Shown: positions 1 to 6,496, numbered from the stretch's first letter. The stretch: DNA of 7,067 nucleotides from Geminicoccaceae bacterium (GCA_030824835.1 JAPJRA010000178.1:1-7067), one strand, 5' to 3'. Translations and numbers: made by a program. Notes: generated by a model from the letters alone, not told the origin.

Positions 1-626
1 GCCCTGCTATCTGCCCCAGTCAGTGCGATGATAAGATGTGGCAGCGCGGCCAACCGCTCCAGAGTCAGCGGCTCGCGGCTGGCCGGATTGTCCGCGCTGA
101 GCACCCAGACCAACGTCTCTTGATAGAGTGTCTCGGCGGCGAACCGGTCGGGGATGCGACCGAAGCCGCCGATGGCAAGATCAGTCCGTCCTCCGAGCAA
201 GTCGTCGGCTACGCCCACCTGTGTCGGCACGATTCTCAGGCTCACGAGCGGCGCCTCGGCCCGTAGGCGTGCCATCAGCCCGGGAACGATGGCGGCGCTG
301 ACGTGATCGTTGCATGCCAGCGTAAACTGCCGGTCCGCTCGTGCCGGCTCGAATTCGACAGCATGGAGTGCGAGTTCGAGCTGGATCAGGCCCTGACGCA
401 CGCGGGGGCCGATCTGTGCCGCCTTGGCCGTCGGCTGCATGCCGTCGGGACCGCGCATCAGGATGTTATCATTCAGCGCATGGCGCAGCCGATTGAGGGC
501 GTGGCTTACCGCCGATTGGGTCAGGCCCAGTCGCTCCCCCGCCCGTGTGACGCTCCGCTCCTCCAGGAGCGCGTCCAGCACGCGCAGCAGATTCAGATCC
601 AGAGCATTGAAATGAATATTGCTCAT
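1..626 (-). CDS. LysR-type transcriptional regulator, partial (3' end beyond left edge)
   Basis: The gene starts at the ATG at 626-624 and reads leftward with no stop to base 1, giving 208 complete codons of what is normally a protein of about 300 residues. Residues 9-60 are a typical LysR winged helix-turn-helix: 'LDLNLLRVLDALLEERSVTR', then the recognition-helix part 'LGLTQSAVSHALNRLR'. After a linker helix (about 62-92) the effector-binding domain begins at about residue 99 with 'RQFTLACNDHVSAAIVPGL', the style seen in the NodD/NahR-like branch. A purine-rich 'AGAGGTGG' lies about 8-10 nt upstream of the ATG and supports this start. LysR proteins are cytoplasmic and bind DNA as tetramers, often near a divergent target gene. 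Here the nearest divergent gene is the ATP-grasp ligase, 470 bp away, so a regulatory link is only possible. Effector and targets cannot be told. The family call is near certain. Confidence 0.95.
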   Translation of the reverse strand, partial: MSNIHFNALDLNLLRVLDALLEERSVTRAGERLGLTQSAVSHALNRLRHALNDNILMRGPDGMQPTAKAAQIGPRVRQGLIQLELALHAVEFEPARADRQFTLACNDHVSAAIVPGLMARLRAEAPLVSLRIVPTQVGVADDLLGGRTDLAIGGFGRIPDRFAAETLYQETLVWVLSADNPASREPLTLERLAALPHLIIALTGADSR

Positions 627-750
627 AGCATCTGTACCACCTCTTCATTGGAGGGATGACACGACGTTCGGGTATGGTGAAATCACAAACGCGATGTTCC
701 CAGACGGGGTCAGCAGTCGGCGGCGATGGCGCGTCGTGGCTTCCAGGTGG

Positions 751-771
751 ATCTATGAGGTATCTATAAGG
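751..771. repeat. Tandem direct repeat, 11-bp spacing
   Basis: ATCTATGAGG (751-760) and ATCTATAAGG (762-771) match at 9 of 10 positions and start 11 bp apart, about one helical turn. This puts them on the same DNA face, as in some paired operator half-sites. They lie about 125-145 bp upstream of the LysR start codon. A regulator-binding role is inference; chance similarity is possible. Confidence 0.35.
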
Positions 772-842
772 TCGCCCGCTGCCGACACCCGTGGAACGGA
801 TGGTGCCTTTGTTACATTTGAGACATATTTGTAGCGGTGGAA

Positions 843-856
843 CGACCTTAAGGTCG
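843..856. promoter_or_regulatory. 14-bp perfect palindrome, possible operator
   Basis: CGACCTTAAGGTCG is a perfect inverted repeat with no spacer, lying in gene-free DNA between two divergent genes. A palindrome of this length suits a dimeric regulator's operator. It has no T-run, so it is not a terminator. The binding protein is unknown. Confidence 0.35.
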
Positions 857-1084
857 GTTCGATGATAGATGGTTGCCGTTGAAGGCTGCCCACTTTTGCC
901 TCATTGAGATCACGGAACCTTCCTATCTGGCGGCAGCTGTTACCACTGCGCGTTCCCGTTTACGACCGCACCACGTCGTTTCGGTTTGCTTGCATTGTCT
1001 TGATGAAACCGAGTATCGCATGCTGGCGACGAGCTGATCGGTCCGGGAGCCGGCGAACGCCCTGCGCATGCGCAACCGCCTGAT

Positions 1085-1088
1085 GGAG
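1085..1088 (+). promoter_or_regulatory. Ribosome binding site of the ATP-grasp gene
   Basis: GGAG ends 8 nt before the ATG at 1097 and supports that start over the in-frame ATG at 1109, which has a weaker upstream sequence. Confidence 0.55.
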
Positions 1089-1096
1089 ACCGGCCG

Positions 1097-2605
1097 ATGA
1101 GCGGCTGGATGATCGTCGTCGACCGCTTGGCCGATCTTCCGGCCCCGGTCTCCGGGTATCCGAGTATGACCACTCGGGACTACATCATGCAGCCGCGTGC
1201 TACGCGGCGCACGGTGCCCAAGGTGTTGAACCTGTCGCGCAGTTACGGTTACCAGACTCTGGGCTACTACTGCTCCCTGCTGGCCGAAGCTCGCGGCCAC
1301 AAGGTCGTACCGACCGTCACCACGGTGCTGGAGCTGTCCCGCCGTGCATCCTACGGCTACGCGCTTACCGAACTCGAAGACACTCTGAACCGGACCATCC
1401 GCCGCCTGGCCGAACCGCCCAACGCCTCGTTCCGTCTGATCGTCTGTCTGGGGCGTGCCGACGACCCGCGCTTCGGTAGGTTCGCACGCCAGCTGTTCGA
1501 CTGGTTCCGTTGTCCCATCCTCGAGGTGTTCGTGAAGGCTGGCGATCCCTGGCGGGTGCGCAAGATTGCACCGGTAGCGATCACGGAGCTGGGTGAAGCC
1601 GGCAAGATGCTGCTCGCCGGTGCTATCGAGGCGCATTTCCGCCAGCCCTGGAAGTCGCCCCGGGCGAAGGCGCCGCCACGTTTCAACTTGGCCGTGCTGT
1701 TCGATCCCAAGGCGCAGATGCCGCCGTCGGATCTGGACACGATCCGCCATTTCCAGCGCATCGCCGAGCCCCTGGGTCTGGGCGTCGAGGTGATCACGAA
1801 GCAGGATTTCGATCGGATTCCCGAGTTCGATGCGTTGTGGATTCGCGAAAACACCAACATCGACCATCACACCTTCCGCTTCGCCAAACGCGCCGAGCAG
1901 GAAGGGATGCCGGTGATCGACGACCCGAACTCGATCATCCGCTGCACGAACAAGGTCTATCTGGCCGAGTTGCTACAGGCGAACGGTGTGGCGACGCCAA
2001 AAACCGTGATCCTTTCCTCGGTCAAGGATCTGCCAGGGCTGGAAGCGCAGCTTTACTATCCGATGGTGCTCAAGATTCCGGATGGGTCGTTCTCGCGCGG
2101 CGTCGCCAAGGTCGGCGACCGCGCGGAGCTCGAGCGGATGGTGCGCGGCATGCTCGAGGACACGGACCTGATCCTGGCCCAGGAGTTCATGTACACCGAG
2201 TATGACTGGCGCGTCGGCGTCCTCGACGGCGAGCCGCTGTTCGTCTCGCAATACATGATGGCCCGCAAGCACTGGCAGATCATCCGTCACACCGAGGGCG
2301 GTCGGCCGATAGAGGGGGCCTTCAAGACCCTGGCCGTTGCAGCGGTACCGCGTGAGATCGTGGATGCGGGGGTTCGGGCGGCGAAGCTGATCGGGCGCGG
2401 CCTCTACGGCGTCGACATCAAGAGCAACGAGCGTGGTGTCTATGTGATCGAGGTCAACGACAACCCGAACCTGGTGCACGAGGTCGAGGACGCGGCCGAG
2501 CGGGACGAGGTCTGGCGCCGGCTCGCCCGCTGGTTCCTGAAGCGCTTGCAGGGCGAGGAGACAACGCCCGTCAGCTTACCTATGGTCGCGTCCAAGGCGG
2601 GCTGA
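1097..2605 (+). CDS. RimK-like ATP-grasp ligase with N-terminal RLAN domain
   Basis: This 502-residue cytoplasmic protein has two parts. Residues 41-160 match the RimK-like ATP-grasp N-terminal (RLAN) domain, including 'VLNLSRSYGYQTLGYYCSLL' (43-62) and the conserved 'LLAEARGHK' (61-69). Residues 195-485 form an ATP-grasp fold. ATP-binding signatures are 'YPMVLKIPDGSFSRGVAKVG' (321-340, with K326) and 'QEFMYTEYDWRVGVLDGEPL' (362-381). The metal site is in 'GLYGVDIKSNERGVYVIEVN' (435-454) continuing to 'DNPNL', with D440, E452, N454 and N456. RimK-type enzymes join a carboxylate, through an acyl-phosphate, to an amine, often adding glutamate or other amino acids to a peptide or protein. The substrate of this branch is not known to me. 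Length is normal for the family. In other genomes it often sits beside a GNAT/C39-peptidase-like gene, which is not present here. Its 3' end overlaps the convergent permease gene by 30 bp. Start at 1109 (MIVVDR) is the alternative. Confidence 0.92.
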   Translation: MSGWMIVVDRLADLPAPVSGYPSMTTRDYIMQPRATRRTVPKVLNLSRSYGYQTLGYYCSLLAEARGHKVVPTVTTVLELSRRASYGYALTELEDTLNRTIRRLAEPPNASFRLIVCLGRADDPRFGRFARQLFDWFRCPILEVFVKAGDPWRVRKIAPVAITELGEAGKMLLAGAIEAHFRQPWKSPRAKAPPRFNLAVLFDPKAQMPPSDLDTIRHFQRIAEPLGLGVEVITKQDFDRIPEFDALWIRENTNIDHHTFRFAKRAEQEGMPVIDDPNSIIRCTNKVYLAELLQANGVATPKTVILSSVKDLPGLEAQLYYPMVLKIPDGSFSRGVAKVGDRAELERMVRGMLEDTDLILAQEFMYTEYDWRVGVLDGEPLFVSQYMMARKHWQIIRHTEGGRPIEGAFKTLAVAAVPREIVDAGVRAAKLIGRGLYGVDIKSNERGVYVIEVNDNPNLVHEVEDAAERDEVWRRLARWFLKRLQGEETTPVSLPMVASKAG

Positions 2606-4240
2606 GGGCACGGCCAGCGCCGCCGCCAACGCCAGCAGCGGAAGCGTCGCCAGCAGCAATCCGGCTGCCGCAGCGAGCCTGCGGTCGCCACCGATGGCCA
2701 GCCCCATGACCTCGGTCGTCAAGGTCGGGAAGCGCCCTGCGCCTACGAACACCGTCGGTAGATACTGCGCCACGCTGACGCTGAAACCCACGGCCAGTGC
2801 CACGAGAATGGGGCGACGCAGGAGCGGCAGCCTCACCCGCAAAAATGTCCTGGCTGGCGAGGTACCCAGCGCCAGGCTCGCCGCCACGTACTGCTGGTCC
2901 AGGGCGAGGTAAGGCCCGCGCAACATCAGCACGACATAGGGCAGCACAAAGACCAGATGGGCCCAGACAAGGCCCGGAAGCGTCGCATCGAGCCCGAGCC
3001 ACACGAAGAGGATCTGGAGTCCGAAGAGAAAGCTGATCTGCGGGACCAGGAGCGGCAGGTAGACAAGGGCGAGGATGCAGGTCTCGGGCCGCGCGCCGTC
3101 CCTGCTTTCGTGCTCCAAACAGCCGATGACCGCCACAAGGGCGATTGCCGCCGCCAGCAAACCCACCAGCAGCGTGGTGCCGGTTGCGCCCAGGAGACCT
3201 AACCTCGCCCAGTCCCAGCTTGCGAGCGCGAGGTTCTGCGGCCATGCGGCCGGGAAACGCCAACTACCGGCGAAGGACCACAGCAGCAGGACGACGAGCC
3301 CGACGGAACCAAGTCCGAATTCTAGCAGTCGTGCCAACAGGCCCAGCCACGCCAGCGCTTCTTCAAGAGGCCGGGACGGACCTGCGACCAGCCAGCGGCG
3401 GCCGAGGCGCCCCACGCCGAGTTCACCGACACGCCAGACGGCGAGCGCCAGACCGATCAGCGCAAGCTGCAGCATGGCGCCGGCGGCGCCGATCCGATTC
3501 CAGGTCGGATCGGGGTCTTGCAGCCAGCGGAACAACCGCGCAGCGAATGTTGGCGGCGTCGAGGGTCCGAGCACCAGCGCCATGTCGACAACGGAGAGGG
3601 CGAACGCGATCACGGCATAGAGCGGCAGTCGGACCTGTCGATACAGCACCGGCAACGCCAGCTTCATCCATGCCTCTGCATTGCCATAGCCAGCCGTGCG
3701 GGCAATCGTCAGGTAGCGGCCGGTATCCAGCTGGCTCTGCGCCGCGAGGATGGCCAGCACCAGGAAGGGGCATTCGCGCAGCGCCAGGCCCAGGGTCAAT
3801 GCCAGGCCCCAGGGATCGTTCACGGTCAGCAGGTCCGGCGGTTGCTCCCAGCCCGTGAGCCAAGGCGACACCAGCCGCGCCAACCAACCCGACGGTGCCA
3901 ACAGGAAACCGGTGCCGATCGCACTGGCGAGGTGCGGGACAGCCAGCAGAACCGGGAGCAGGGCAAGCTGGGCACGGGCGCGGCGCTGGCCATGGGCCGT
4001 GGCCACGATCAAGACGGCCCCAATGACCGCCAACCGTGTCGCGCCGATGCCGGTGCCCACGGTCACGGCCACGCTGCGCTCGAGGCCCGGGACAAGACGC
4101 AGATCGTGCCAAGCGGCGAGGGCCCAGGTGGAGGTCGGCCAACCAAACGCCGAGAGCGCCGTGCCGGCGAGGCCACACAGGACCGGCCCGAGGAACAGGG
4201 CGATGGTGAGCGGCGGGATCGCGCGCAGAAGGCCGCTCAG
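2576..4240 (-). CDS. ynjC: YnjC-type ABC transporter permease, two fused permease domains, unusual start
   Basis: This inner-membrane protein has about 10-12 hydrophobic segments in two permease halves, so one polypeptide can form the whole channel. Each half keeps an EAA-type loop that docks the ATPase: 'ARTAGYGNAEAWMKLALP' and 'AASLALGTSPARTFLRVRLP' (about residues 180-197 and 453-472, counted from the CTG at 4240). Family hallmarks recalled from E. coli YnjC are 'SVVDMALVLGPSTPP' and 'AVGFSVSVAQYLPT' followed by 'GAGRFPTLTTE'. The gene follows the YnjB-type gene, and the two are surely co-transcribed. The first canonical start in frame is GTG at 4072, but the frame upstream codes for good permease sequence, including a first membrane helix (from 'LLRAIPPLTIALFLGPVLCG') and 'LRLVPGLERS'. 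I therefore extend it to the CTG at 4240, giving 554 residues against about 511 in E. coli. Either CTG is used or a base was lost just after an overlapping GTG at 4248. Substrate is unknown. Confidence 0.85.
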   Translation of the reverse strand: MSGLLRAIPPLTIALFLGPVLCGLAGTALSAFGWPTSTWALAAWHDLRLVPGLERSVAVTVGTGIGATRLAVIGAVLIVATAHGQRRARAQLALLPVLLAVPHLASAIGTGFLLAPSGWLARLVSPWLTGWEQPPDLLTVNDPWGLALTLGLALRECPFLVLAILAAQSQLDTGRYLTIARTAGYGNAEAWMKLALPVLYRQVRLPLYAVIAFALSVVDMALVLGPSTPPTFAARLFRWLQDPDPTWNRIGAAGAMLQLALIGLALAVWRVGELGVGRLGRRWLVAGPSRPLEEALAWLGLLARLLEFGLGSVGLVVLLLWSFAGSWRFPAAWPQNLALASWDWARLGLLGATGTTLLVGLLAAAIALVAVIGCLEHESRDGARPETCILALVYLPLLVPQISFLFGLQILFVWLGLDATLPGLVWAHLVFVLPYVVLMLRGPYLALDQQYVAASLALGTSPARTFLRVRLPLLRRPILVALAVGFSVSVAQYLPTVFVGAGRFPTLTTEVMGLAIGGDRRLAAAAGLLLATLPLLALAAALAVPSARLGRDHR

Positions 4241-4241
4241 T

Positions 4242-4249
4242 GGATCACC
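4242..4249 (-). promoter_or_regulatory. Shine-Dalgarno-like GGTGATCC overlapping the ynjB stop, ahead of ynjC
   Basis: On the minus strand GGTGATCC overlaps the YnjB-type stop codon (TGA, 4247-4245). It is an 8-nt exact complement of the common 16S rRNA 3' tail segment GGATCACC. One base separates it from CTG at 4240-4238, which gives a normal aligned spacing. This supports translation of the permease starting at or near 4240 by coupling to the upstream gene. Confidence 0.45.
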
Positions 4250-5429
4250 GCGCGTATCGTTCGGCCCACCGCCGCTCCACGAGCTCGCTCCAGGTGGGAT
4301 GCGGCTCTTGCAAAGCCGGCCCCAACTCGTCGGGTGGCAAGGTAGCTGGGCCCAGGGGCAGGGCTTCGAACAGGGCGCGATCGGCTGGCGCCAGAGCTGC
4401 CACGTGCAGCACCGTCGGGTCGCCCCAAATCGTCACATCCTGTTTGCGCGCCTGTGCTTCAGGCGTGAGCAGGAAGTTGGCCACCACCATCGCACCTTCC
4501 TTGTGCGTGGCATTGAATGGAATCGCCAGGAAATGGGTGTTGGCGATGCTGCCGTCACGGAACACAAAGCTGCGGACCGTCGCCGGCAGCCTGTCGTCGA
4601 GGATCAGACTCGAGGCTTCTGCCGGGTTGAAGGCCATGGAGAAATCGACCTCGCCATCGTCGAGCAGCTGATGCAGGGCCAGCCCGGATGCGGGGTAGCT
4701 GGTGCCAGAGCGCCAGAGCAGCGGTTGAAGCAGGTCAAGTCGATTCCACATCGAGGCCGTGAGCGCATCGAATTCGGCCGCTTCGACTGGTTGTTGCAGC
4801 CGCTTCGGGTCCGGCACGCTCGCGTAAAGCACATGTTTCAAGAAGGTCGAGCCGACAAAATCCGGTGGTGCCGGGTAGGTGAAGCGACCGGGATGTACCT
4901 GTGCCCACGCCAGCAGATCGTCGATCGCGAGCGGCGGGGTGGCAACCCTGGCGCTGTCGTAGAACATGACGAATTTGGCCATTCCCCATGGGCTCTCGAA
5001 GCCGTCGGTGGGGATGGTGAAATCGACCAGTGTCGTCGGCTGACCCTCGGTATCAATCAGCGCGAAGTTCGGCAGGCGCCGGGTGAACGGCCCGTAGAGC
5101 AGCTGCTGCTCCTTCATCGCCTTGAAGTTCTCGCCATTGACCCAGACCAAATCGACGGTCCCGCTCTCGGCACGGCCTGCGGTCTTTTCCGCGAGTACGC
5201 GCGCGACCGCCTCCGCAGTGTCGGTGAGCTTGACCTGGACCAGGTCGATGCCGAAGCGCTGCTTCACCTCGCCGCCCGCCCAGGTGATGTAGTCGTTGAT
5301 CTGGCGCGAGCCGCCCCATGCGTTGAAATAGACGGTTTGACCACGCGCGCGGGTGGTCGTTTCGGCCCACTCGTCGGCGGCCGCGGGTACGGCAAATGCC
5401 AGGAGCAGGCAGAGCAGGAGAAAGCGCAT
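4245..5429 (-). CDS. ynjB: YnjB-type ABC transporter periplasmic substrate-binding protein
   Basis: This 394-residue protein opens with a Sec signal peptide: 'MRF', a hydrophobic core 'LLLCLLLAFAV', and a likely cut after A18 ('PAAA|DEW'). The mature part would bind a solute in the periplasm and hand it to the YnjC-type permease. Signatures shared with E. coli YnjB, from memory, are 'ARGQTVYFNAWGG' (28-40), 'VDLVWVNGENF' (92-102), 'YPAPPDF', 'IANTHFLAIPFNAT' (about 295-308), 'FLLTPEAQARK' (319-329), 'WGDPTVL' (335-341) and a C-terminal 'EPHPTW'. There is no lipobox. The frame is open to a GTG at 5489, but I chose ATG 5429 because it begins the signal peptide exactly and has a ribosome site just upstream. 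The ligand of this family is unestablished. It is distantly like thiamine and other SBP families, which does not define the substrate. Confidence 0.93.
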   Translation of the reverse strand: MRFLLLCLLLAFAVPAAADEWAETTTRARGQTVYFNAWGGSRQINDYITWAGGEVKQRFGIDLVQVKLTDTAEAVARVLAEKTAGRAESGTVDLVWVNGENFKAMKEQQLLYGPFTRRLPNFALIDTEGQPTTLVDFTIPTDGFESPWGMAKFVMFYDSARVATPPLAIDDLLAWAQVHPGRFTYPAPPDFVGSTFLKHVLYASVPDPKRLQQPVEAAEFDALTASMWNRLDLLQPLLWRSGTSYPASGLALHQLLDDGEVDFSMAFNPAEASSLILDDRLPATVRSFVFRDGSIANTHFLAIPFNATHKEGAMVVANFLLTPEAQARKQDVTIWGDPTVLHVAALAPADRALFEALPLGPATLPPDELGPALQEPHPTWSELVERRWAERYAR

Positions 5430-5433
5430 GTGA

Positions 5434-5439
5434 CCTCTT
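5434..5439 (-). promoter_or_regulatory. Ribosome binding site of the ynjB-type gene
   Basis: On the minus strand AAGAGG lies 4 nt before the ATG at 5429. It fixes the start at the signal-peptide methionine rather than the upstream GTG at 5489. Confidence 0.5.
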
Positions 5440-5480
5440 CGCGAGTGCTGAGTGCGGACGTCTGCGGGTAACGCTAGCAC

Positions 5481-5490
5481 CGTGATCACG
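5481..5490. promoter_or_regulatory. 10-bp palindrome in the divergent intergenic region
   Basis: CGTGATCACG is a perfect palindrome in the 128-bp gap between the divergent YnjB-type gene (leftward) and the unknown gene at 5558 (rightward). This gap must hold the importer's promoter, but I cannot pick clear -35 and -10 boxes. An operator role is possible; a palindrome this short may be chance. Confidence 0.25.
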
Positions 5491-5557
5491 TCCAGATGTC
5501 ACATGGGCGTGAATCCGTATGCCCTGCTAGTGGCGAAGACGGATTTTGGGGCGAGCG

Positions 5558-5908
5558 ATGACGACCGAGCTGGAAGCGCTTTCGCGGCGCATAGAAGCCG
5601 CAACTGGCAGTGATGGCGACCTCGATGCCGAGTTGAGTCGCGTTTTTGGGGATGGCATGGCGGCAAACATCGTCGACTACACCGCATCGGTCGACCGTAC
5701 GGTTGATCTCGTCCGTGCCGTGCTGCCTGGGTGGGGCTGGCACCTCGGCTGGAACGCCTCGGGCATTCTTCCCTATGCCACCCTCAGTCATGGCGAGCAG
5801 CGGGTAACGGCGGCGGCGGCCACCGTGCCGCTGGCCCTGCTCCGAGCTTTGCTGCGTGCAGTACACGAACAAGCAGCCACTCATCCTCCTGTTCGAGCGG
5901 ATCGTTAG
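5558..5908 (+). CDS. Small hypothetical protein, resembles a phage/alphaproteobacterial family of unknown function
   Basis: This 116-residue soluble protein has no signal peptide or membrane helix. It opens with 'LEALSRRIEAATGSDGDLDA', then 'YTASVDRTVDLV', a Gly/Trp-rich 'LPGWGWHLGW', and an Ala/Leu-rich helix 'TVPLALLRALLRAVHEQAA' near the end. This order (a 'RIEAATG..ELDA' helix, 'YTAS(V/L)D..', 'GW.W', then 'ATPALALC.AALRA') resembles small proteins I recall from phages and alphaproteobacteria, none with a known function. Start: ATG 5558 has GGGGCGAG a few bases upstream; the in-frame TTG at 5546 is the alternative and would add four residues. It is transcribed divergently from the importer genes, and no partner gene is adjacent. 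A real gene is likely; the function is unknown. Confidence 0.75.
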   Translation: MTTELEALSRRIEAATGSDGDLDAELSRVFGDGMAANIVDYTASVDRTVDLVRAVLPGWGWHLGWNASGILPYATLSHGEQRVTAAAATVPLALLRALLRAVHEQAATHPPVRADR

Positions 5909-6040
5909 ACGAGATTCAGCGTGCTCGTAGAGATCAGACTAAGAAAATTCTACTTTTGATTGAGTGTATTTGTTGTTGGCCCTGCTATATAGACACTGCA
6001 ACCGACGCTTCTTGCCGGCGAGCTGTAGCGTTGTTTGGCG

Positions 6041-6070
6041 TGTACAGTCGTGCAGGCCGGCGCTTAAAAT
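6041..6070 (+). promoter_or_regulatory. Candidate sigma-70-type promoter for the DUF1344-like gene
   Basis: TGTACA (6041-6046, four of six to TTGACA) and TAAAAT (6065-6070, five of six to TATAAT) are 18 bp apart. Transcription would begin near 6077, about 160 nt before the secreted-protein start, or right at the ATG of the small frame at 6077. A second weaker option is the extended -10 TGCTATATA at 5983-5991. Confidence 0.4.
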
Positions 6071-6076
6071 ACTGAC

Positions 6077-6229
6077 ATGACGCATGTATCGTCGTTGATT
6101 GGGCCACGTCGCTTGGCGGCGAATCTCGGGCAAGGGTACTCGCATGTCACCGCCCTCGGTTCGTTGCGGCACTTGTCCGGCATATCCGTACCTGGGCCGC
6201 GGCCGAGCGCGACCCTGCATGAACGATAG
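6077..6229 (+). other. Possible 50-residue leader ORF (uncertain)
   Basis: The ATG at 6077 opens a 50-codon frame that begins 'MTHVSSLIGPRRLAANLG' and ends 'PSATLHER', with TAG at 6227-6229. There is no ribosome site ahead of it. However, the candidate -10 box ends at 6070, so the transcript could start at the ATG itself (leaderless). Its stop overlaps the AGGAA ribosome site of the next gene, a layout seen in coupled or leader ORFs. I recognise no family, and a frame this short can arise by chance in GC-rich DNA. Confidence 0.25.
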
Positions 6230-6238
6230 GAATGCATC

Positions 6239-6496
6239 ATGAGATGGCTGCTCGGTTCTCCCCTGCTGGTGATCGGCTTTGTCGCCGGCGCGGCGTTGGC
6301 CGATGACATCACCGGCACGGTGGAGAAGGTGGACGCCACCAGCAACTCGGTCTGGATCGGCGGCGTGCCCTACCAGATCGAGGGCCAGTCTGCGCCCCTG
6401 AAATTCGGGGACATCAATGTCGGCGACAAGGTGCGTGTGACGTTCGATCACTCCGCCGATGGCAATATCGCCTCGGCGGTTGCTCCGGCCAAGTGA
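6239..6496 (+). CDS. Small secreted DUF1344-like protein
   Basis: This 85-residue protein starts with a Sec signal peptide ('MRWLLGSPLLVIGFVAGAALA') with a likely cut after A21 before 'DDITG'. That leaves a mature periplasmic domain of about 64 residues. The mature part reads 'ITGTVEKVDATSNSVWIGG', then 'PYQIEG', then 'INVGDKVRVTFDH' and a short tail. This is the pattern of DUF1344-type small beta-rich proteins ('TG.V..VD....V.L.dG..Y', then 'L..GdkV.VTF'). Their function is unknown. There are no cysteines or membrane anchors. AGGAA (6228-6232) ends 6 nt before the ATG and supports the start. The thioesterase gene begins 73 bp downstream on the same strand and may share its transcript. Confidence 0.82.
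   Translation: MRWLLGSPLLVIGFVAGAALADDITGTVEKVDATSNSVWIGGVPYQIEGQSAPLKFGDINVGDKVRVTFDHSADGNIASAVAPAK

Larger units (their letters stand above)
627..1096. other. 470-bp gene-free region between the LysR gene and the ATP-grasp gene
   Basis: I see no convincing intact gene here. The stretch must hold the LysR promoter (leftward) and probably that of the ATP-grasp ligase (rightward), but no good pair of -35 and -10 boxes stands out. TATAAG at 765-770 resembles a -10 box but lacks a good -35. Short structured elements are an 11-bp-spaced direct repeat (751-771), a 14-bp perfect palindrome (843-856) and an inverted repeat, TCGGTTT (981-987) with AAACCGA (1006-1012). From about 852 to 1100 one plus-strand frame is open apart from a single TGA at 1035-1037, which may be a gene remnant. 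Short open frames crossing 619-834 and 940-1173 look like chance. Confidence 0.6.
5909..6238. other. 330-bp AT-richer region without a clear gene
   Basis: From 5909 to about 6075 the DNA is visibly more AT-rich than its surroundings. It holds two weak hairpins, ACGAG (5909-5913) with CTCGT (5924-5928), and GTAGA with TCTAC near 5927-5953 followed by four Ts. The second could be a feeble terminator for the preceding gene. Two promoter-like sites follow: an extended -10 TGCTATATA (5983-5991) and a better pair at 6041-6070. The 6071-6238 part would then be a leader for the secreted-protein gene. It contains a 10-bp palindrome GGCCGCGGCC (6195-6204) and a 50-residue open frame (6077-6229). Confidence 0.5.

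Noticed and set aside
36..659. Plus-strand frames of 76 and 118 residues across the left edge
   Set aside because: They are antisense to the LysR gene, whose helix-turn-helix and effector-domain motifs are unmistakable.
619..834. 71-residue plus-strand frame overlapping the LysR start
   Set aside because: It has no family resemblance, no ribosome site, and overlaps the LysR start and ribosome-binding region.
923..1870. 315-residue open frame on the minus strand opposite the start of the ATP-grasp gene
   Set aside because: Its composition is low-complexity and basic with no family pattern, and it is antisense to a well-supported ligase.
3750..5471. 573-residue open frame on the plus strand opposite the ynjB/ynjC genes
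   Set aside because: It is Arg/Gly/Gln-rich with no recognisable domain, and lies antisense to two clearly recognised genes. Long shadow frames are expected in GC-rich DNA.
5430..5489. GTG start at 5489 giving the YnjB-type protein 20 more N-terminal residues
   Set aside because: The extra segment would sit ahead of a textbook signal peptide, and the ribosome site belongs to ATG 5429.
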